Assembly: GCA_015657535.1 (NCBI GenBank)
Contig: JADHZB010000094.1
Span: 1-45,915 of the forward strand
Direction of reading: 5' to 3'
Length of the DNA stretch: 45,915 bases
Origin: Nephromyces sp. MM_2019
Taxonomy: Eukaryota > Apicomplexa > Aconoidasida > Nephromycida
Shown piece after piece: positions 38,640 through 45,915 of this stretch (position 1 is the first letter of the stretch; each line of letters starts with the position of its first letter). The notes under the pieces were generated by a model. The model was given only the letters and a program-made list of their open reading frames with translations. It searched no databases and was not told the DNA's origin. A program made the position numbers and the translations under genes.

Positions 38640-38698
38640 ATGGTTAAGAAGAGGGAAGCAGATTTCCTGTGGTACCAGCTTTCGCCATTTAATAGCAG
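38640..38698 (+). CDS. Candidate first exon, divergent to the SWIB-like gene
   Basis: ATG in a good context opens MVKKREADFLWYQLSPFNS and runs into a clean donor (AGCAG|GTAATG). It starts 81 bases from the opposite-strand ATG at 38559, as in a bidirectional promoter. I could not find the next exon in a compatible phase: an acceptor at 39363 with a sense-like open frame (ATTYAVTQWKHQLSRILLR) is in the wrong phase without an intermediate exon. Unrecognised family. Confidence 0.25.
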
Positions 38699-39765
38699 GT
38701 AATGGGGAAAATTAGCAAGTAATGATGCTAATTTAATTTATCAGAGATGGTATTAAACTACCAAGTCAGCGGGAGGAGTTTAATTATGTAAAACACTAGT
38801 TTTCCGGAGAATTTCCAGTAAATTCAAGCGCAGAAAGAGAACTTTCATAGTAGATACATAAGGGGTGTCCAACTTCCGCCTTCTTTCGCCTCGCTGGATA
38901 TAATAAAGCTCAAGTTTTGTTAAGCAGAAGTAGAGGTAAATCCAATATATTCCAGTATAAAAAGAGCGAAAAATGCAGGTGATACCGTCGGTTCAGCATA
39001 ACAAGGTCATGAAGTGTTAGCTTACATTATTGACCATAGGTGTTTTCCATAGGGAAAACAAATTCAGCCGCAATAAAAAAAGTTTTGGCAAGAAGTTTTA
39101 GATGTTTCTTCTTTTATTTTCATGTACATTGCTTTTATAGTATTGCTAGCAAAAAACTGCAGGAAATAGACGCCCACTATATACCTTGCAAAAAGTAAGC
39201 CAAAAATATGAAAAAGGGTAGCAGAAACAATGGCAACTTAGGATATGATTAGAAAATCCACGGTGCACACGGGAAACAAGTGGATCTTAAAGTAAATTCA
39301 CTATATAATTTCAAATTATCATTCCAAACTACTGAAGGTAGTTTTTACGCCACTCTCTCCCAGAAAATAGCAGGTGCCACCACGTACGCAGTGACGCAAT
39401 GGAAACACCAGCTTAGCCGTATACTCCTGCGAATGCACGAGTTAAAAAGACATTGAACTGAAGCACATAAATTCTAAAAATATGAAACTCTAGAAAAAAA
39501 AAGACTTTAAGCAATCTTAACGCTGAGCAAGAAGAACGTAGAAATTGAACGATAAAGCGTAGCCAAAGGAGAAAACAACATAGCTGCATCACAGTCATTA
39601 TCCCAGCGACTAACCAAAGAAAAGTCTGGTGCAGTGACCTTTGAAAGCAAAAGATACGGATTATATATAGCAGTAGACAATTTTCTCCTTCCTAATAAGA
39701 ATAGTACAGCCTCAAAGAAAAGTCAGGCACCCTGCGTATAAAAGCAAGTATTTCACATTAGGCAG

Positions 39766-39909
39766 TTGGTTCATGGAAGCCTGCATTCAAACAAAGCATC
39801 TGAAATAGAACTTAGTGATGTAGTGGAAATAGAAGAAGGAAAAGAGCAGATTAAGAAATTAGATTCCATTGATTCCAAGAGGAAGTTACTGAGAAGAACG
39901 GTGAAGCTG
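39766..39909 (+). CDS. Candidate internal exon, 48 codons
   Basis: Bounded by an acceptor-like TTTCACATTAGGCAG and a donor GTATGC, phase 0 at both ends. The encoded stretch is highly charged (EIELSDVVEIEEGKEQ, then SKRKLLRRTVK), unlike the surrounding AT-rich DNA. No partner exon could be joined with confidence, so it may be chance. Confidence 0.22.
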
Positions 39910-40319
39910 GTATGCCTGTTTCCAAGAGGAGCTTCGCACCAAAAAACTAATTAAAGCAGGTTTGATGTTTGAAAAATAAATCTACTATTCTCATATCAAT
40001 CTTCGCCGAGCAAGTAAATTTCTTCAAAGCTATTCTTTCCATAGCTGGAAATCTTTTTCTTCGAAAGGTAAAGCTCTCATATTGAAGATGTACTAAAATG
40101 CATTACGTAGAATAATTAAGTGACACTCCAGCAATTCATTCGTGTATAGCTTACAAGTGAGAGCTGCCAAGTTGTCAAATGATGTAACAATAAAATACAC
40201 TAATCATATATATCCTTGAAGTCACCTCGGCTCACCGATTTAACTGCATCATATAGTCACTTGAATGTACTTAAGAGAAATGACGCTAAAGTAAACGGCA
40301 AACATTGATTTTACACTAG

Positions 40320-40490
40320 ATTCACTCTATCAACTCCATTACAAAATGGCAACAAGGACCGCACTCTACCATAAAGTCACTAAATGATCCCTACATTCAC
40401 TCTGTCAACCCCACCACAAAATCGCAGCAAATATCGCACTCTAACGTAAAGTCACCAGAGTGATCCCTACAATTCAGTGACTTTAACGTA
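40320..40490. repeat. Two-copy tandem duplication with inverted tail
   Basis: Copy 1 (40320-40394) and copy 2 (40395-40470) share ATTCACTCT(A/G)TCAAC(T/C)CCA, ACAAAAT(G/C)GCA, CGCACTCTA and TAAAGTCAC...TGATCCCTAC. Directly after copy 2, GTGACTTTAACG (40477 on) is the near reverse complement of CGTAAAGTCAC inside copy 2, so the tail could fold as a hairpin. Confidence 0.75.
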
Positions 40491-41087
40491 GACAGAGAAG
40501 GAAGCAAGACCATAGCAACCGCATTTCAGACTTTCTTGGCATATCATCAGCATCAACAAGTCATCTACCTCCAGAACAAACATACACACACGCCTTGGTG
40601 CTGCTCAGAGTCTCAAGACATGATGCATCATCAAACGAATTGGGCACACATATTTTACCATTAGATATCAACAGGAGACACACAATGAGATGAGCACATA
40701 ATTTTAATCACCGTGATTGAAGTTTCGGGAAGGTGTACGCAAATCAACTTGTGCGGGTGTATACGCGCTAGTATTGATGGTCGTCACAAGTATTTCTCCA
40801 CTTTTAGCCCATCAGCAGGCAACAGCGAAATTTCAATTTTTTTCTATAAATATGAAAATTATGGTGGAGAAAGTTTTAAAAGTCCTTCTTCGTAGCGCGT
40901 TTACCCGCTTTTTTGCAGTACTCATCTTCTATGCTGAGTAAGCCTTGAAGGCAGTGCGCGCAATTACCTCGCAGTTTTTGGACAGACTAGGTTCATGTCG
41001 TGTTATCGAAAGCATTTAAACTGATACGAGACGAAAAAAAGTTTTTGGGCGATTGCGAAAATAACCTAGTGCTATGCAGTGAAAAGG

Positions 41088-41345
41088 ATGAAGAGTAGCT
41101 TCGTGGTATACTGCTATTTTCTCATATTAGGAGAAGAATCTGTGAAAGTAGCATCCTGCACTGATTGGAGTGGTAAGCGGGAAAAATGTGCTCGTGCAAA
41201 GCCTAGTTCTGATAATTTAACATCGTGCGTGCTGATAACAAGCGAAAGCTACAGTATACAGAACGAAAAGAGTAGTCACAATTTTGTAGCTAAGAGAGAT
41301 AATGAACTCAAGGGTTCTGCATCGCAGGATTTTCTTCTGGTGTGA
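41088..41345 (+). CDS. Possible small secreted protein, 85 aa
   Basis: Open frame beginning MKSSFVVYCYFLILGEESVK, which looks like a short signal peptide, followed by a Ser/Lys-rich stretch with several cysteines and the stop at 41345. Composition is more protein-like than nearby frames, but there is no recognisable domain and no supporting splice context. It could equally be chance. Confidence 0.2.
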   Translation: MKSSFVVYCYFLILGEESVKVASCTDWSGKREKCARAKPSSDNLTSCVLITSESYSIQNEKSSHNFVAKRDNELKGSASQDFLLV

Positions 41346-44300
41346 GACACACTGGTATAAAAATTTGCAAGGGTGGATGTTTTGTGGAGCAGAGCTGGTT
41401 CGTCTAGGAGGGTTTTTTTCACAAGGACGCCCGTTTATGACGATGTCGCCGACATCTCATTTTCTATCAGATAGACAATCAACCAAATAGTCATTATCCC
41501 ATTCTTTGTGCTTGGGAAGGTTGAGAATACAAAGACTAGGTTAATACCGCTAGAAAGTAGGGACTCATGTACTGAAAAGCTGGTGAATGCATTATCGAAT
41601 GGCACAACAAAAGCAGTGAAATAAAATCTTGTAGTTTTTGTCAGAAAGTAAGGAAGGAACATTTTTGCCTATGCGTTTTTCGTTTTATTGCTAGATATGC
41701 TGCCTATTTTTTGCTACTTTAATGATTTCATCAAGGAGAATCTGATAAGAAAATCTGGGGATTCCGGGTGCAATAGTGCTAAGCTACAATACAAGTTATG
41801 ATTTTTATTCCATCTAGATTTGTTGTCTGCTTGCTATTCTTGTATAGGGAAAATAGTGAAGGATATCGCTTTTTCATCATAAATCTATCGAGAAAGCAAA
41901 ATACATCGCTTTTCATCAGAAATTTAATGTTAAAACAAAATTTTCTGTTTATCACTAAAAGATTCACAAAAAATGAAAGTTTTTTTGGTATTATTCGTTC
42001 CTGCAGAAGCAATTTAGTGAGCTGTTTGTGATTAAAACATTAATTTTGACTTCAAAGCTATTGCAAAACGCGCTCCAAATTTTTCCGATAGGCAGGAAAT
42101 CAACACTCTACACGTTGCTGACAAAGAAAACTACAATTTTATACTTCACTAGTAGATTGAAATATCTCACTTTTTGGATTTTTATCATGTGCCATTTTCT
42201 GATGTTTTTTAGCCACCGCGGATATGTTTTTATCAATGAGTGCTACAGTAAATTCCGCAGTAGTTAAGTTGTGTCATTATAAGCAATTTTACGTGTATTT
42301 TAAATAATGAATTTCTTGAGCAATGAGGCTTTACTAATAATAGAGCTCACAGTTGATGCTACCAGTGATTCAGCCCAACAGCAGGTTCACAGAAAAAAGG
42401 AATAGAGATAAATTGAGTTGAGAAAAAAATACGCACACAATAAGAGATCTGTGGTAACGTGCTATCCTGCAAAGATTACTAGCTAATACTCTTCCCCAAT
42501 TATTTTCTTGCTGTAGCACATGAAGTTAATTGGAAAAAAAGTGAAAAAGCCGCCTTATTCATAGGCAATTTGATTGATATCTACACAAAAATCCAAGCCT
42601 TTTCATCTGCCAAAGAAAAAAACTGTAAAAAACACAAGTATGTATATTATATAGATATCCATCACCGCGAATTGATGGTTCAACACAAAGATTGGATATT
42701 TTCTTCCTTTATAAAATGCAGAAAATTTCAGCGTCTGCGGGGTTCTCTTGTTTGTGTGTGAAGCTCTAGGGCTATTTCTGTTTGCGTGTCTATTTGGACT
42801 TATGTACTTATTTCGGCTATATTATAACTGCAAAGTATCACAGGCTCATCACCTACATAATTTTCAAATGTCTACTTTAACGATTATCTTATTGTGGCAA
42901 TTTTTAAACCCCCGTATGACACCAGATTGAAGAGAAAAATCAAGCACTTAAAAGAGTGAATACTGCTACATGGAAAGGCCAGCACACGCGGGTAAGTGAA
43001 TAGAACTTTGAAATAACCCAACAACTGAAGTTTCTACCACCTCATTTGCTCATAATATCCTAAAATTGCAGAATTTAGCTCCATTATTTCAGCTGGAAAG
43101 GAATTATCTCGAATCAGTTTGACGGTGCTAAAATAGATCCGCACACACTCAAAAAATTCGCTGAAAAGTACGAGCAAAAAATGAAACAAAAGCAAGAAAA
43201 GTATATTTAATGAGCGCACATACATGAGGACGCATATATATATTTCAATAAATCAACTTCTCCTGTAAATAACCCGAAAGAGCAAAATCGCAAGCTTTAA
43301 TAGCAATCCAAGGCAAAATTCTGCTTCCGCGCAGCGATACCATCAAAAAATCTATCAAGAGTGCATCTTTTTTAGGGACCCAGAAGCAACTTGGTAAGTT
43401 CGATCCTTCGTATTTAGGAAGATGAGACATATACACACATTTAGAAAGTCAGACCTATCCTATGAAAAGGCCAATAGCAATTGAATGCATTTCTAGCTGC
43501 TCACTTCCTCACTTTTATCCAAATCAGGAATGAAAATTTTTTTTCTTCCTTTTTCTCTTGTTTTTATGATACTCTTACATTTGTTTATCAAGAGCGATTT
43601 TTGCTCTCTAAAGAAGAGGTTTTTAACAAGTCTTTAGAGAGAAGCTGCTTCATTTGCAACAACTCCAGAGGGTACAAACATGATGTTAAAATCCCATAAA
43701 AAACCAACTTTCCAGAGATTGAGTGACGCGCAAACAGCTGCTTTTACAGTGCGAAAGCAAAGCGTAAAATGTGGCTTTTTAAATTCCTCAAAACGCTTAG
43801 GCCTCATACAAAACAGCACCAGACGATAATCACAAAACACTCACACATGAGCATATTGTCACACGCACATACGCACATGTGCACACACGCAAAAAGTTAC
43901 ACATTCACCCACATACACACATATACGCACATCCAAACACACATACGCACACCAAAACTCATCCACACTCACCCACACACACCTACCCACGCACACACAT
44001 ACACACTTTTTTCATCCCTCTTCCAACGATTCAGAGTCCACTTTCAAGTCACAAAGATAAGACTGCAAAACAATTAACAACATAGGAACTTCCAAAAGTT
44101 TCTGCAACTAGTAAAGCATCAAAATCGGCGATCTTCAATAGCAAACCAACATCCTATGTTCACTTTCACACAAATATTCTTTTCCTTCAAAAGAGGAAGC
44201 TTTAAAATACACAATTCGCATCATTTTATGCAGTAAAACACCTACTATCTTCAGTTACCTATATATATAACAAATTCACTTCGTCAGTTATTGATGCTTC

Positions 44301-45773
44301 AAAAAGATTACACAATAGAGCTTCTCTATGAATCCCACTAAGTGGTTTTCAGCTTGGCTTTTTTTTCTAGAGACATGCATATGCATATCGGGAACAAAAG
44401 CAAAGCTTAATACAGCAGCAAGAAAGCAAGAAAAAAAAGCAGATTTCAGTGCTCTTCTAAAATCAGGTAGGCCTGACAGCTATATCCCCCCAAGATTCGC
44501 CATTTTTGCACAGAGTTCTACGGATTAGAAGAAATTTCTACAAAAAAACTCGGATAAAAGCAGCTTGAAAGGACTGAATTATGAACTTCATCGCTAACGC
44601 ATCATCCCAAAGAGGTATTGGCCAAACTTTGCAACGATATAATACGGCACCTTCCTCATCTAGAAATACATCTAAAGTTCAATACGCACGCCAAAAAAAA
44701 AGCATTGCAAGAACAAACATCTGGAAAAGAGACGGCGAAAAATTCCATTTATGCTGATTGGGAGAGCAAATTGCAAAGAAAATAGCACCAAAAGATATCA
44801 CATAACAGCAGGAAGAAGATTCCATAAAAAACTGCTTTTGAGTAAGTATCAGGGCGACTTTGTTTTGAATCAAAGATATTCGCATTTTGCACTATATTCT
44901 GAAAATTTGTAGTGTACATTTTTGGAGATCACGACATCCAGATGAATCGCAGGATGAAGAAATTCCCAGGCTTAATAGACTGAATTTTTAGTTTCTAGAA
45001 GCACTCTGGGAACAGCTAAAGCGGTAACTCTAGAAGATTTTCAGTTGATCTCTACTTGAAGATAGAGATTTGGAAAGCAGTCGAGAACATCTTGTAGAAT
45101 TAAAGGTAAAGTGGTGGAAAATTGTGATAAAAAGGCTTTTTAATCAGCTATGGTGTGCGAAAAAGTAGAGGAAGACGCCAACACGAAAAAGATGAAAATA
45201 TAGCATTCACAAATGTAGAAGTTCCACTGTTAAAAGAGCCTATTATATCAAAAAATCCTAAAAAAACATAAATGTGTAAAGAAATTTTAGTATTCAATAT
45301 GACAGAGATACATAAAAGAAGCTTAAATACCGTTTTCTATCAAAAAATACTAGCGCAAGACAAAAATTCATTCAAAGCAAAAAAAATGGCTTCGTAAATG
45401 CCAGAAAATACTACAAATTCACTCGAAAAGATGATGAGGGAGGACTACTTCCGAATACCACAGCAGCAGCGTTCTAGAAGAAAAAAAAAATGAAGCGAGT
45501 GAAACAAACTCTATTAAAATACTAGCTAAAACTGATAGTTCTATACAATACTTTGTTGTAGGAAACGTATGATATTATCTTTGAAAAATGAGTAATACAT
45601 AGTTATAATAAGTCAGTATCGTGTGCATTGTTGGAGGAAGAAGTCTTGAAGTTGGAGCAATTAATTGCAGAAAGTTCGAACACACACGCATCGTGGCATC
45701 TTTGGAAAAAATACGCTTTTTTGGAGGGGAATTGCATTAAAAATGAGAAGGAGAAGCACGTGTAGATAAACTT
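41346..45773. other. AT-rich region without a supportable gene
   Basis: Short open frames only, mostly lysine- or phenylalanine-rich as expected from AT-rich DNA. A CA-rich tract is listed separately. A minus-strand stretch near 43034-43160 has good splice borders and is discussed in the findings. Confidence 0.4.
43831..44006. repeat. Degenerate CA-rich tract
   Basis: About 175 bases dominated by CACA, ACGCACA and CACACAT steps with no fixed period, the opposite-strand counterpart of the GT-rich tract at 2141-2251. The His/Thr-rich open frames across it are artefacts. Confidence 0.8.
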
Positions 45774-45915
45774 AATGAGCAAGTGTAGATGCATTGGGCA
45801 TTCTCACATACACTGAGCATGTGCACACACATTGAATGAGCAAGTGCACATACATTGAGCAAGTGCACACACATTGAGCAAGTGCACACACATTGAGCAT
45901 GTGCACACACATTGA
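45774..45915. repeat. 19-bp tandem array at right edge
   Basis: About seven copies of ATTGAGCAAGTGCACACAC. The first two are diverged, a 4-base insertion follows the third, and the last four are nearly identical, differing at CAAG/CATG and CACA/CATA. The array continues past the window end. It is not a telomere repeat of the TTTAGGG type. Confidence 0.9.

Noticed and set aside
43831..44085. His/Thr-rich open frames of 68-102 codons
   Set aside because: They are translations of a CA-rich repeat and are open only because CACA steps contain no stop codons.

Overview
The window looks like nuclear DNA of an apicomplexan or close relative. It is AT-rich, the genes are cut by many GT-AG introns, non-coding DNA is abundant, and the two best-recognised proteins (a long-prodomain pepsin-like protease and a SET+PHD protein with a huge Ser/Thr/Pro-rich insert) fit that group. 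The species cannot be fixed from sequence alone. No prokaryotic operon, CRISPR array, tRNA or rRNA was seen.

Layout. 1-70 is a decamer repeat. 453-1031 (-) is a small unknown gene with a presequence-like N-terminus. 5067-14125 (-) is a ten-exon aspartic protease that I reconstructed exon by exon; every junction is GT-AG and keeps frame, giving about 628 residues with signal peptide, long prodomain and both catalytic motifs. 14126-20872 is long non-coding DNA with a decayed LINE-like reverse-transcriptase relic near 17.4-17.7 kb and a tandem duplication at 19.1 kb. 20873-28258 (+) is a five-exon chromatin-type gene with a SET domain split by a ~350-residue insert, then a complete C4HC3 PHD finger; its reading frame is broken once, at an 11-C run. 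28259-35613 is mostly non-coding, with a tandem duplication at 33.7 kb and a few orphan exon-like stretches near 34 kb. 35614-38559 (-) is a 981-codon open frame ending in a SWIB-like domain. 38560-45915 has only weak exon candidates and repeats, ending in a 19-bp array that runs into the window edge.

Functional reading. The protease is predicted to be secretory and resembles the long-prodomain group that includes plasmepsin IX/X and Toxoplasma ASP3 (by architecture, not by a search). The SET/PHD and SWIB-like proteins would be nuclear; their closeness does not by itself show joint function.

The most useful observations for follow-up are the Tyr-to-Phe changes at the protease flap and at the usual SET catalytic tyrosine, the poly-C frameshift, the split SET domain, the LINE relic in a lineage poor in retroelements, and a window-wide habit of decayed two-copy tandem duplications of about 60-100 bp in non-coding DNA. 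I found no clear previously undescribed multi-gene system.
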